Of a stretch of DNA of 40,711 nt, positions 32,770-40,711 are shown piece by piece. The notes under the pieces were generated by a model, which was given only the letters and a program-made list of their open reading frames with translations, searched no databases and was not told the DNA's origin. This DNA comes from an uncultured Eubacteriales bacterium (GTDB lineage: Bacteria; Bacillota; Clostridia; Oscillospirales; CAG-272). How positions within the stretch are numbered: position 1 is the stretch's first letter; each line of letters starts with the position of its first letter. The stretch lies in contig CATYXQ010000012.1 of NCBI GenBank assembly GCA_958414825.1, forward strand, positions 1-40,711. Reading direction: 5' to 3'. The position numbers were made by a program, and so were the translations under genes.

Positions 32770-35040
32770 TCACCCGAACAGATACCGGTAGTAATCTTTT
32801 TCCAGAATCAGGTGCGCGTACTTGTTTTTCAAGGAAACCACCCGATTCATCTGCTTGACATAGGCGGCGATTTCCTCCTCGGTCGCTTCAAAACCGGGGT
32901 AGGCGGTGAAGGTCCTGGTGCCGCTGTTGTACACGCCGTACTTGTTCAGCCAGTTCCAGGAACTGCCGTCGCCGTCGCAGTTGAGAATCACGAGCGGAAC
33001 ACTGTCCGAAAGCACGTCGGTTCCCATCAAAAGACGGGAATCATACGACAGGCCGAACAGGTTCGAGACCGTCGGAATGATGTCGAGCGACGAGCAGGGC
33101 GTATCGACGACAACCGGCTCCTCCATGGAAGCGCTCCAGATAATCAGCCCGTTGCGGAGCAGATCAAAATTTTTGTGGATGCCGTCCGCCGGGATGCCGT
33201 ACAGTTCGGAAAGCTCGCTGTCGGTCAGCGCGTAGGGGTAATGGTCGGCGCTCATCACAAACACCGTATCCTCAAGCTTGCCGGCCGCCTCAAGCTGCCG
33301 AACCATCTCGGCAAGCATCAACTCTACCTCATACTGGCAGGCATGGTAGGCCTTGACATTGTCTGAGCAGGGGAGATCCGCGACCACGTCCTTATGCTTT
33401 TTGCTCATGTTGTTGCCGATAAAGGAATAATTGGCATGACCGCTGACCGTCATATAATAGGCGTGGAACGGCTCCTCCAAATTCAGATAATAGGGAAGCG
33501 TAGCCACGGCCATCTCATAATCCGAGCGGGGCCAGCAGTCGGTCAGCCCTTCAAGCCCGTGATTGATGGCGATAAACTCATATCCCATGTTCGGATGCGA
33601 TTTGTCCCGTCCGTAGTAAGTATAAAAATGATTGTGGAACGCATACGTCTTGTAGCCGAGGCGGGACAGCTGATTGCCCATTGTAAAGTACATCAAATTT
33701 TTCGCGCTGTTCTCCAGGCACTTGGCGCTGTTGTGGAACAGGCCGGTCATCGCGGTATATTCGCCGGTCGCGGTGCTGCCGCCCCAGAGCGAAGTATAGA
33801 AATTGTTGAACACAAAGCCCTCGGTCGCCATCTTATAGAGCGTGGGCGTGCGCTCCTTGTCGATGGTCTTGTAGGAAAAGCCCTCCAGCGTCAGGAAAAT
33901 GAGATTCTTTCCCTCGAACATGCCGGTGTATTTGTTTTTCTTTGTGGGCGCGAGCGACGAAAAATATTCGTGCGCGCCGCGGATCTCGGCGTTTTCCTCA
34001 TTTGCGATCAGCGATGCAAAATCAATGTCCATCACATTGTCGCCGTATTCAATGGGTTTTGGGGGTTCGACCGGCTCAGTCGTGTCCGAAGTATCCGGGG
34101 CCTCGCTGGAGCCCTCAGGCGTCGTCGATTCGGGTTTGTCGCTTTCAAAGGGATTGACGATCTCGCCCGGCACCTCGCCGCCGATGTCCTTGTCCGGTTC
34201 GCCGAACAGAAGCACGCCGAAATCAAGGCGCATATTGGTCATAAGGCCATAGCGCTTAACCGCCTCAGTCGGGGAAAATTCGTTTTTGTAATAATACCGG
34301 TCGCCGAAATCGCTCCGATCAAGCGAAACAAGTCCCGCGCCGAGCAGTTGCAAAAGCAGGGCGGCGATCACCAGATACAGACGAAAAGCCATGGTCGGCG
34401 CAAAGGAGGGCGCATACTTTTTATAGTGAAGAACGAAATAGATCAGCGGCAAAAACATCAAAACAATGCCGAACCAGGAGGAAGAAATCGTCGAAAGCGT
34501 TTCGCGCCAGAAATCGCGCAGGGCGTTGCCCGCCATACCGACCATGGAAACGCGGTAAAACGCCTTGAAAAAACGGAAATAAACGTACTGCGATTCAAAC
34601 AGGAGGGTTGTGAAAATCAGACAGCCGAGCGTAAAGCCGCGATTTACTCGAAGCGGCATCAGCAGCGCAAGGAAATTAACAAAAAAGCCGTAGGCAAATG
34701 AAAACAGCGTGATATAAATCAAATTGCGCACCGGCAGTTCGCCGTACAACGCAAAATGAAAAACAAGCTCCATAAACAAAACGGCAAGCGGAAAAAACAA
34801 AAAGAAAAAACGGTTGCGGTGATTGCGCAGCCGAATGCGCTCGGTCTGAGACAGCGCGCGCGGCGCACCCACTGCGGCGGGCGCAGAAAAAAGAGCCTTA
34901 AAATTCGGCTCGTTTCGGATTGCATGACGAATACGATCGATCCATTCCCTCAATTTTTTTGCCTCGCTTTCGGAATCGCAGAAATCCGGAAAACAGGACG
35001 CCCGCAGATCATAATCCCGCGCCCCATCGTCCAAAACCAA
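32770..35040 (-). CDS. LtaS-like membrane sulfatase-fold phosphoglycerol transferase
   Basis: This is a 756-residue protein of the LTA synthase/alkaline phosphatase superfamily. Five membrane segments lie at about 78-100, 105-130, 137-155, 189-205 and 219-240. An acidic Pro/Thr/Ser/Glu linker (about 285-335) follows. The extracellular catalytic domain has LTLEGFSY with metal-binding Glu386, GGSTATGEY with the likely nucleophile Thr423, and MSADHYPY with the metal Asp-His pair. Relatives polymerise glycerol phosphate on a glycolipid or decorate wall glycans. Only a TTG (35038-35040) fits the start; the N-terminal ~70 residues are hydrophilic and unlike LtaS, so the start is uncertain. A promoter lies 41-69 bp upstream. 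Confidence 0.88.
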   Translation of the reverse strand: MVLDDGARDYDLRASCFPDFCDSESEAKKLREWIDRIRHAIRNEPNFKALFSAPAAVGAPRALSQTERIRLRNHRNRFFFLFFPLAVLFMELVFHFALYGELPVRNLIYITLFSFAYGFFVNFLALLMPLRVNRGFTLGCLIFTTLLFESQYVYFRFFKAFYRVSMVGMAGNALRDFWRETLSTISSSWFGIVLMFLPLIYFVLHYKKYAPSFAPTMAFRLYLVIAALLLQLLGAGLVSLDRSDFGDRYYYKNEFSPTEAVKRYGLMTNMRLDFGVLLFGEPDKDIGGEVPGEIVNPFESDKPESTTPEGSSEAPDTSDTTEPVEPPKPIEYGDNVMDIDFASLIANEENAEIRGAHEYFSSLAPTKKNKYTGMFEGKNLIFLTLEGFSYKTIDKERTPTLYKMATEGFVFNNFYTSLWGGSTATGEYTAMTGLFHNSAKCLENSAKNLMYFTMGNQLSRLGYKTYAFHNHFYTYYGRDKSHPNMGYEFIAINHGLEGLTDCWPRSDYEMAVATLPYYLNLEEPFHAYYMTVSGHANYSFIGNNMSKKHKDVVADLPCSDNVKAYHACQYEVELMLAEMVRQLEAAGKLEDTVFVMSADHYPYALTDSELSELYGIPADGIHKNFDLLRNGLIIWSASMEEPVVVDTPCSSLDIIPTVSNLFGLSYDSRLLMGTDVLSDSVPLVILNCDGDGSSWNWLNKYGVYNSGTRTFTAYPGFEATEEEIAAYVKQMNRVVSLKNKYAHLILEKDYYRYLFG

Positions 35041-35080
35041 TGCTCTACATTCAGATATATGCAGAGAAATACTAAAATAT

Positions 35081-35109
35081 ATTCTACTACATATTTTGGA
35101 TTTTTACAA
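35081..35109 (-). promoter_or_regulatory. Promoter of the LtaS-like gene
   Basis: TTGTAA (35104-35109) and TAGAAT (35081-35086) on the minus strand have 17-bp spacing. The expected transcript would start near 35074, giving a short leader before the TTG at 35040. Confidence 0.5.
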
Positions 35110-35343
35110 CACGCTTCGTCAATTTTAATAGAAACTTTTTTTGTGGATTTTTCACACCGGCGACCGAAATCGCCGCGCCCATATCTTACCGCGTCCATAC
35201 AACAAAGCGCGGTCGGATTTTTGGTTGTTTTTCCTGCTTTTCTTATATAAACTATGATAAAAACAAAATTTTCGACGAATCGATTTTTTAGAGTTGCAAA
35301 AAATTCATGGCTCAAAACAAATATTTCCCGAAAATATATTGTA

Positions 35344-35349
35344 TATAAT
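35344..35349 (+). promoter_or_regulatory. Possible -10 of the small membrane protein gene
   Basis: A perfect TATAAT stands 79 bp before the start. No good -35 lies 16-18 bp upstream (best TATTTC). Confidence 0.3.
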
Positions 35350-35428
35350 GTAACAAAATGATATTTTAAAACTCGAGGAATTGAGTGATTCTGTCAAAAT
35401 TATTTTTCAGTTGGGAGGCAAAAAGCGT

Positions 35429-35794
35429 ATGAAGAAAAAAATAATCACGATCCTTTTAGTCGTATTGATTCCAGTTATCGGCGTATCAGGCTACTATCTT
35501 GGCACACGCCAATCGGATGATACGCCCGATATTAAGACCAACGCACAATCTACCCCCATTGACAAAGAAACGAATTGGGATTCCGACTTCTCTAATATAA
35601 GAGAATTTGCTTCACAGCAACAAAATCAGCAATCAGAGGACTCCGAGGTCCTCGTTTATATTACGCCGCACGGTGAAAAATATCATAGAAAAAGCTGCCG
35701 GTACATACAAAACAGCACCCCGTCAGAAATCTCTGTCTCCGATGCGATAGATGAAGGATACACCGCATGTAAGGTATGTAAACCGAACAGATAA
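35429..35794 (+). CDS. Small membrane-anchored protein with Cys/His zinc-ribbon-like tail
   Basis: The 121-residue protein starts at ATG 35429, chosen because GGGAGG lies about 12 bp upstream; an in-frame start at 35381 lacks that. Residues 4-22 form a single membrane helix without a lipobox. Residues 25-72 are a hydrophilic linker rich in Asp, Gln and Ser. The last 50 residues end in ITPHGEKYHRKSCRYI (His86, Cys90) and GYTACKVCKP (Cys114, Cys117), a spacing seen in small domains related to the metal-binding part of Ada, where four ligands hold zinc. The domain would lie outside the membrane. Function is unknown. The gene is monocistronic and ends before a strong terminator. Confidence 0.8.
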   Translation: MKKKIITILLVVLIPVIGVSGYYLGTRQSDDTPDIKTNAQSTPIDKETNWDSDFSNIREFASQQQNQQSEDSEVLVYITPHGEKYHRKSCRYIQNSTPSEISVSDAIDEGYTACKVCKPNR

Positions 35795-35815
35795 AAGTTG
35801 CATATCATAAAAAAC

Positions 35816-35880
35816 AAGGCGGCACATGTCCGCCTTATAAACGTATTTTGTTTGCAATTCCGATCTTTTATCGACAAACT
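35816..35880 (+). repeat. Dispersed intergenic hairpin element, copy C
   Basis: The stem AAGGCGG/CCGCCTT (35816-35822 with 35830-35836, loop CACATGT) is followed by ATAAACGTATTTTGTTTGCA, then ATCGACAAACTGA, then directly by the terminator hairpin at 35881. The order is the same as in copy B at 21943-22046. Confidence 0.8.
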
Positions 35881-35915
35881 GAAACGAAGCGGCTATGCCG
35901 CTTCGTTTCTTTGTT
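35881..35915. terminator. 13-bp perfect terminator hairpin
   Basis: GAAACGAAGCGGC (35881-35893) pairs exactly with 35897-35909, loop TAT, and is followed by TTTGTTT. It ends the small membrane protein gene and can work in both directions. Confidence 0.85.
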
Positions 35916-35961
35916 TGGTTTTAGGTATTTGCCTCTTCGCGGGATTTCTTGCTGATATTTC

Positions 35962-35982
35962 ATCCGGCATTCCGGATTTTTT
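35962..35982 (+). terminator. Second plus-strand terminator
   Basis: ATCCGG (35962-35967) pairs with CCGGAT (35972-35977) around CATT and is followed by six T. It touches the stop codon of the convergent adhesin gene. Confidence 0.55.
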
Positions 35983-38900
35983 CAGCCGTCCGAATTCATT
36001 TTTAAAAATCTTTGCAAAACTGCGGCAGTTTCCGCCCGCGTTGCGCTTTCCGACGGATCTATGCGGTTATCGTCCCGGCCGGAAATCACACCGCTGCCGA
36101 CCGCCCATTCAACATTTTCCCTCGCCCATTCCGAAACCAAATGCGCATCCGCAAAAGCCGTCAAATCTGCTTTTGCCGTCGTATCCATCTTCCTGTACTC
36201 CGCATATCTCTGCATAATAGCCGCGATTTCCTCTCTGGAAATCAGTTTATCCGGCGCAAATTCCGTATCGGAATACCCTTTTACAATACGATTCCCGGCC
36301 GCCCAGCGCACCGCCTCGGCATAGTACGCATCCGGTTTCACATCTTCAAACGTCATCAGATAATTCACAACCGGCCGGTTTTCGATTCTCCACAGTACCG
36401 TTACCATCATGGCGCGGGTAATTTTTTCGTTCGGAGCAAACGCCCCCTCCGCCGCGCCGACAAAAATCCCCTGCTCGTCCATGGCTCGCACCGCATCATA
36501 GAACCAATCGTCCTCATGAACGTCGGTATACGGGTTTTTCCATGCTTCGGGATCGGCCGGTTTTTTGTCTTCCGTCCATTTCGCATATAAAATGACGTCT
36601 TTGGTTACCTTTGCCGAAAAATCATATTCCGCCGTGCAGGCTTCGTCCGTAAACCATCCGCCGAATGAATATCCCGCTTTCACAGGAACATCCGGCTCGC
36701 TTACAGTGCCGTTGCGCTCTACGCTGAAGGATGAAATTCTGCTTCCGCCGTTTGTCTCAAAGATCACGGTATAGCGTACCGTATCGCCGCTGGTCGAACG
36801 ATATACGCTTACTGTAATATCGATTTCAGCGGTCGTATAATTTTCGTCGGCCGGGGTAAATACGACCGTTCTTGTGAATTTGCCGGATTCCCGCATGGTT
36901 TCGGTTCCGTCCTTCCAGGCAAACGCGCCCTCAAGCACGGTATCGCCGATTCCCTTTACAACGCCGTCTTCAATCTCCGAAGCGGACAATTTTTTACCGC
37001 GGGTCAGACGCGCCGCCGTAGGCGGCTCCGCGATAACCGGCATTGCCGGTGCAACAAACCATTCCATAGACAGATTTTCGCCGCCGGTCAGCGTATAGTT
37101 TGGATTGTCAACCGCCGCGACTTCGGCCGTGTAGACGCCTTTCGCGGTCGCCCGAACCGTACCCGTCAGCGTAAGATTGACCGTATCATCCGGCAGAGCG
37201 TTTTCGACCGCCGCCATGACCGCCTTTTCCGTCCCGTCATAAACAAGCTTTTCCGCGCCGCTCCACGCAACGCGTATCGGCCGCGGATTGACCGCTACGG
37301 TCACGTCGGCCTCCGCGGTATGATAGTGATCGGTATCCGCCGGCGTAAATTCTGCTTTAAATTTGTTGCTTCCCGCATTTCCTACGCTTTGCGTATCATC
37401 TTTCCAGGTCCAGCCGTCCGGCAATGCAACGCCGGAAAGCGTATCGCCGTAGGTTGCCGTGAGATTCGCGGGCGCCGTATATTCCGGCTCCGCTTTGACA
37501 ATTTCAAAGTAGAATGTCCGTTCGCTTGTATACACTCGCCCGGAATCCGTGTTATAGTACAGATAGGATATGTTCACGCTGTATTTTCCCAGTTCCGCGG
37601 GAAATTCGTTTACAATATTATTTTCGTCATCCTTGTAAACAATTGTATATTCGGGCGTGTAGTCGGCTACCTCTATAATAAGCTTATCGACCCTGCCATA
37701 GGGGATTTCCGTATAGGTTGCTTCGTCATAAGACAAACTTACTTTTCTATCAAGCTGTACTTTTGCCCTGATTGAATTTCCTTTCGATTCTTTTGCCAAA
37801 TGCAGCGTATTGTCCGCATGAATTCCGATTATAAATCTCGGATCCGCCGAATAAAAATCATCCAGAAGATTTTTACCGCTTGCATGAACGATATTCGCTC
37901 CATTGGCGCTTCCGCTGTTCAAAACCCGTATTGCAATCGGATTTTCGGCTCTGAAAGACTCGCCGACCGAAACCGCGTAGGATTTATATTGAACCGGATC
38001 CATTTTATCCAACGAAGTGCATTGCAATCCAACCACGGAAATATCATCGTCCCGGCCATCGGGACCTTTATTTTTGCTGATATCGACGACGCCGCTCAGC
38101 GTAATGCCGGAGGACGCCGCGTTCAGGTCGCCGCTGCTGCCGTTCGTGATTTCCGCAATGCCGCCTCCAGCGCCGTTCCCGGCTTTGCCCCAATATGGGT
38201 ACAAAGCGGTATTGCCGATAATTTTCGCACCGTCGTTGATCTCTACAACACCCCAGCGGGACAAAATACCGCCGCCCATGCCATTGCTGGTATTTCCGCT
38301 GATTTCGCCGCCGTTCATTGTAAAGATTCCGCCGTTTCGGACGACAACGCCGGTGCAGGCGTTGTCTGAAATTTTTCCGCCGTTCATAATGAAGCTGCCT
38401 GCGGTCACGTTGACCGCACTGTATATTTTGCCCTCGGCGGTTTGGATCCCGGAAATCTCACCGCCGTTCAAGATCAGCTGACTGTCACGGCCCAGTATGC
38501 CGATCAAACCGTTTCCGGGCTCCTGATCGCCGGCGTCTCTGTTGGCATACTCAAAGCTGCTTGTGATTTTTCCCGTTTTTTCAGCGCTTGTATCCTCAAT
38601 TGTTAAATTCCCGGCGCTTGAAACCGAAAAAACGCCGTATTGATCCTCTAAGTCATACAAAAGCGTAAATCCGTTCAGGTCCAGAGTTGCATAGACGCCG
38701 CTCACTCGAATCGTGCCGCTATAATCCGTTATTTTCCCTTTGTACTCCGAGGATTTCACATCCGCAAGCATTTTTACGGCAAACGGCTGACCCGAATCTG
38801 CGCCCGCTTCCCACGCCTTTGCAAAGCTCAAGAACCCCGTTGTTTCTTCTCCGACAGTGAGTTCTGCCGCATACTCTAAAACGCCAAATTCAGGCGCATC

Positions 38901-40511
38901 CGTATTTGCCCATGTCCGATACTGCTCATCCGCCTGCGCGAGCACCCATGCATTAAGCGCGCTCCAGAGCGTAGCCTCGCCCGTAGGCAGAGCGCTTTCC
39001 AGCTTTTTTGACGTATCAAAGGCAATCACGTTTTCCGCCGTACCGGATGAGACCGCGCCGAGCGCCGCCGCGCCCTGCGGATAATACATATTTTTTACCG
39101 TGCCTTTGTTTTGTCCGACAGCCGCGCCTGTGCTTTCCGCAACGCCGCCGGACACATTGCCCGCGCTGTAGCAGTTGACAAGACTGCCCGTTTCGGACTG
39201 AAACCCTGCAATACCGCCCAAATTCTCCGCGCTTCCGTCTCCTTGAATGTCTCCGGTATTGTAACAGTTTTTAATTTGCATCCCGGCAGAACTTCCGCTG
39301 ATTCCGCCGGCGTCTCCTCCGGCGGTAATATTGCCGCTGTTCGAGCAGTTTGCGATCAGGCCGTCCTCCGACTCTACATAAATATCGCCTACGATACCGC
39401 CCGCCCATGAATATGTTGCTGTAATATCGCCTGTATTGGCGCAGTTTATGATTTCAAAGGGCGCAAATCCGTTGTCTTCCGAATACAGTCCGGCAATGCC
39501 GCCGACATTCATGGACGCGGTAATCGTTCCGTTGTTTGTACAGTTCAGAATTTTCTGACCTGTCCCGCCGACAATGCCGCCGGTAACCATACCGCCGGTA
39601 ATCGTTCCGTTATTGACACAGTCCTCAATCAAAGTCTCTCCGCCGAGATCAAGCGTACTTTCCTGCGCGCCGCCGGCAATACCGCCGTTGAGTTGAACGT
39701 CATCGCTCAGCACGGTCATCTCCGAAGTTTCATCGACCGTACAGCCCGACAAAACCGTATCAGCCGCCATTCCTACAAGGAATGAATTGGCGATCGGAAA
39801 GCCGGCCTCTATTTTTGCCCCCTCAATCCTGATGTTTTGAATCACACACTGACCGCCTATATTGAAATCGGAAAGCGTAGAACCGAACAATCCCGCGTTC
39901 TTTGCAAATACATCCGGGTAGTTTATAAAAAGATTCTTCACGGTGCAATCGTTCCCGTCAAACACGCCCAAAAAAGGCATAACGGTTACCTGGTTAGCCG
40001 CAAAATCATACGAAAGCGTTCCGATCGGATTCCAACTGTTTTCCGCCGTCACAGTATCTTTCGCATACCCCGCCACACCGCCGTCAAGCAGGTCGATGCT
40101 TTGACTCAGCGTAACCGTTTTTCCGGCAAACTGCTCTTCTCCGCTGTTGACCAAATTTGCGATCTTGGCCAGACCGAGCGCCGTCATAACCGTGTAATCG
40201 CCGTTTGTGTCCACGCTATAGTCCGTGCCCTCGACGGCGGCGTTTCCGGCCTCTTCCCAGTTGGAAAATTCCGTGGATTGCACAGAAGCGCCACGAAAGC
40301 GCATCCCGCTCTGCGCATCGTTTTTCAAGCTTCCGCTCTCCGAATAAACCGAAAGACTTCCGCTCTCCGTCTCTTTCAAATTGACGCGGAAGGTGTATGT
40401 ATTCGCCCCGGCGTCAGCCGCATACTCCGAAAATACGCCCGCCGCCAAAATGGCAGGCAGCATCAAACAGAGCAGCGTCAGACAAAGCAAAAATGCTAAA
40501 AATCTTTTCAT
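35982..40511 (-). CDS. Large surface adhesin with GLUG and beta-helix repeats and C-terminal SLH domains
   Basis: This is a 1509-residue protein with a signal peptide (MKRFLAFLLCLTLLCLMLPA, cleavage near LAA about 24). Residues ~230-480 hold GLUG-type turns (NCTNNGTITASMNVGGIAGL, NCANTGDIT, NCSNSGNITAGGDAGGISG, NCYSAGNVSGG). Residues ~560-900 form a second beta-helix with LNGGEISG, MNGGKISD and MNGGEISGN turns. About 1020-1240 are Ig-like/MBG-type domains (LTATYGDTLSGVALPDGW, KLVYDGTEKAVMA). About 1243-1322 are an InlB-type repeat (FETNGGSRISSFSV, GYSFGGWFTDEACTAEYDF). Residues ~1323-1509 are three SLH repeats with ITRAMM, ISREEI and ATRAET. This is a classic wall-bound adhesin layout. Ligand is unknown. 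AAAGGA precedes the ATG. Confidence 0.88.
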   Translation of the reverse strand: MKRFLAFLLCLTLLCLMLPAILAAGVFSEYAADAGANTYTFRVNLKETESGSLSVYSESGSLKNDAQSGMRFRGASVQSTEFSNWEEAGNAAVEGTDYSVDTNGDYTVMTALGLAKIANLVNSGEEQFAGKTVTLSQSIDLLDGGVAGYAKDTVTAENSWNPIGTLSYDFAANQVTVMPFLGVFDGNDCTVKNLFINYPDVFAKNAGLFGSTLSDFNIGGQCVIQNIRIEGAKIEAGFPIANSFLVGMAADTVLSGCTVDETSEMTVLSDDVQLNGGIAGGAQESTLDLGGETLIEDCVNNGTITGGMVTGGIVGGTGQKILNCTNNGTITASMNVGGIAGLYSEDNGFAPFEIINCANTGDITATYSWAGGIVGDIYVESEDGLIANCSNSGNITAGGDAGGISGSSAGMQIKNCYNTGDIQGDGSAENLGGIAGFQSETGSLVNCYSAGNVSGGVAESTGAAVGQNKGTVKNMYYPQGAAALGAVSSGTAENVIAFDTSKKLESALPTGEATLWSALNAWVLAQADEQYRTWANTDAPEFGVLEYAAELTVGEETTGFLSFAKAWEAGADSGQPFAVKMLADVKSSEYKGKITDYSGTIRVSGVYATLDLNGFTLLYDLEDQYGVFSVSSAGNLTIEDTSAEKTGKITSSFEYANRDAGDQEPGNGLIGILGRDSQLILNGGEISGIQTAEGKIYSAVNVTAGSFIMNGGKISDNACTGVVVRNGGIFTMNGGEISGNTSNGMGGGILSRWGVVEINDGAKIIGNTALYPYWGKAGNGAGGGIAEITNGSSGDLNAASSGITLSGVVDISKNKGPDGRDDDISVVGLQCTSLDKMDPVQYKSYAVSVGESFRAENPIAIRVLNSGSANGANIVHASGKNLLDDFYSADPRFIIGIHADNTLHLAKESKGNSIRAKVQLDRKVSLSYDEATYTEIPYGRVDKLIIEVADYTPEYTIVYKDDENNIVNEFPAELGKYSVNISYLYYNTDSGRVYTSERTFYFEIVKAEPEYTAPANLTATYGDTLSGVALPDGWTWKDDTQSVGNAGSNKFKAEFTPADTDHYHTAEADVTVAVNPRPIRVAWSGAEKLVYDGTEKAVMAAVENALPDDTVNLTLTGTVRATAKGVYTAEVAAVDNPNYTLTGGENLSMEWFVAPAMPVIAEPPTAARLTRGKKLSASEIEDGVVKGIGDTVLEGAFAWKDGTETMRESGKFTRTVVFTPADENYTTAEIDITVSVYRSTSGDTVRYTVIFETNGGSRISSFSVERNGTVSEPDVPVKAGYSFGGWFTDEACTAEYDFSAKVTKDVILYAKWTEDKKPADPEAWKNPYTDVHEDDWFYDAVRAMDEQGIFVGAAEGAFAPNEKITRAMMVTVLWRIENRPVVNYLMTFEDVKPDAYYAEAVRWAAGNRIVKGYSDTEFAPDKLISREEIAAIMQRYAEYRKMDTTAKADLTAFADAHLVSEWARENVEWAVGSGVISGRDDNRIDPSESATRAETAAVLQRFLKMNSDG

Positions 40512-40601
40512 ATAAAATCCTTTCTTTTCATGCTATATTTTCGCAATTTTTATTTTTAACAAAAATTTTCTCCCGCAAGGCCGTTCAGTCCGAAACACAA
40601 G

Positions 40602-40644
40602 CAGGCGAGTCGCGACCGTAAACAATACGACCGTGGCTCGCCTG
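40602..40644. repeat. Hairpin upstream of the adhesin gene
   Basis: CAGGCGAG (40602-40609) pairs with CTCGCCTG (40637-40644). The enclosed bases hold a second imperfect CGACCGT repeat. A short TTT follows on the plus strand. It may be a terminator for a gene to the right of the window, or a leader structure for the adhesin. Confidence 0.4.
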
Positions 40645-40684
40645 TTTGAACAAACTATATTTTTCTATGCACAAAAAAGACAGG

Positions 40685-40711
40685 GTCTGTCTGTCTGTCT
40701 GTCTGTCTGTC
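40685..40711 (+). repeat. GTCT tetranucleotide microsatellite at the window end
   Basis: GTCT is repeated 6.75 times to the last base. The true length is unknown because the window stops inside it. It lies about 175 bp upstream of the adhesin start. Confidence 0.9.

Larger units (their letters stand above)
35041..35428. other. AT-rich divergent intergenic region
   Basis: These 388 bp hold the minus-strand promoter of the LtaS-like gene and a plus-strand TATAAT (35344-35349) without a clear -35. The middle (35150-35330) is unexplained: it has moderately GC-rich patches and open frames that I do not believe are genes. Confidence 0.45.

Noticed and set aside
34950..35315. 121-codon minus-strand frame overlapping the LtaS-like start
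   Set aside because: It runs across the promoter of the LtaS-like gene and into its coding part in another frame. No conserved feature.
35798..36217. 139-codon plus-strand frame after the small membrane protein
   Set aside because: It is made of the dispersed hairpin element, a terminator and the antisense of the adhesin's SLH end.
40685..40711. Repeats at the window end as a CRISPR array
   Set aside because: Units of 4 bp without spacers are a microsatellite. No cas gene is near.

Overview
The window looks like chromosome from a moderately GC-rich, Gram-positive-type member of the Clostridia (Bacillota). The supporting evidence is: the order rimP-nusA-rnpM(ylxR)-ylxQ-infB; a glmS ribozyme in front of glmS; two S-layer-homology (SLH) proteins; a CsaB-type pyruvyltransferase; an LtaS-like sulfatase-fold enzyme; copper-amine-oxidase-like 'stalk' domains; strong AGGAGG-type ribosome sites; and no outer-membrane genes. 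The genus cannot be read from this sequence. Both ends of the window lie in tandem repeats (an Asp/Cys-coding repeat on the left, a GTCT tetranucleotide run on the right), so it may be a whole assembly contig.

Layout. 1-203: the tail of an extremely acidic repeat protein. 521-3793 (-): a 1090-residue secreted protein with N-terminal SLH domains, a candidate S-layer protein. 4296-10264 (+): a housekeeping run of tsaE, tsaB, rpiB, a GlmU-C-like hexapeptide protein, glmM, then a glmS ribozyme and glmS. It covers part of the t6A tRNA modification pathway and most of the UDP-GlcNAc precursor pathway. 10599-16106 (+): a carbohydrate operon with an intracellular GH43-like protein, a secreted beta-helix/GH43-like protein and a sialidase-fold (BNR) protein with a CBM9-like tail. 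A 46-bp palindromic terminator separates it from two convergent secreted proteins (16269-19524, -) that share copper-amine-oxidase-like modules. 19738-21777 (-): a YgiQ-family radical SAM protein. 22065-27227 (-): the rimP-nusA-rnpM-ylxQ-infB operon. 27637-29886 (+): a glycosyltransferase fused to CsaB. 30312-32596 (-): a polar amino acid ABC transporter with a clear promoter and a palindromic operator candidate. 32770-35040 (-): an LtaS-like enzyme. 35429-35794 (+): a small membrane protein with a probable zinc site. 35982-40511 (-): a 1509-residue surface adhesin with GLUG and beta-helix repeats and C-terminal SLH domains.

How it fits together. Much of the window concerns the cell envelope: hexosamine supply (glmM, glmS), wall-polymer synthesis and pyruvylation (GT4-CsaB), an LtaS-like polymerase, and SLH proteins that would bind the pyruvylated polymer. 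The secreted carbohydrate-active proteins would work outside that layer, with matching intracellular enzymes. No sugar transporter is present in the window.

The most notable non-coding items are the glmS ribozyme, a dispersed intergenic hairpin element present three times (near 8115, 21943 and 35816), a duplicated 24-bp hairpin around one copy, and the promoter/palindrome in front of the amino acid transporter. I found no tRNA, rRNA, CRISPR array, insertion sequence or prophage gene.
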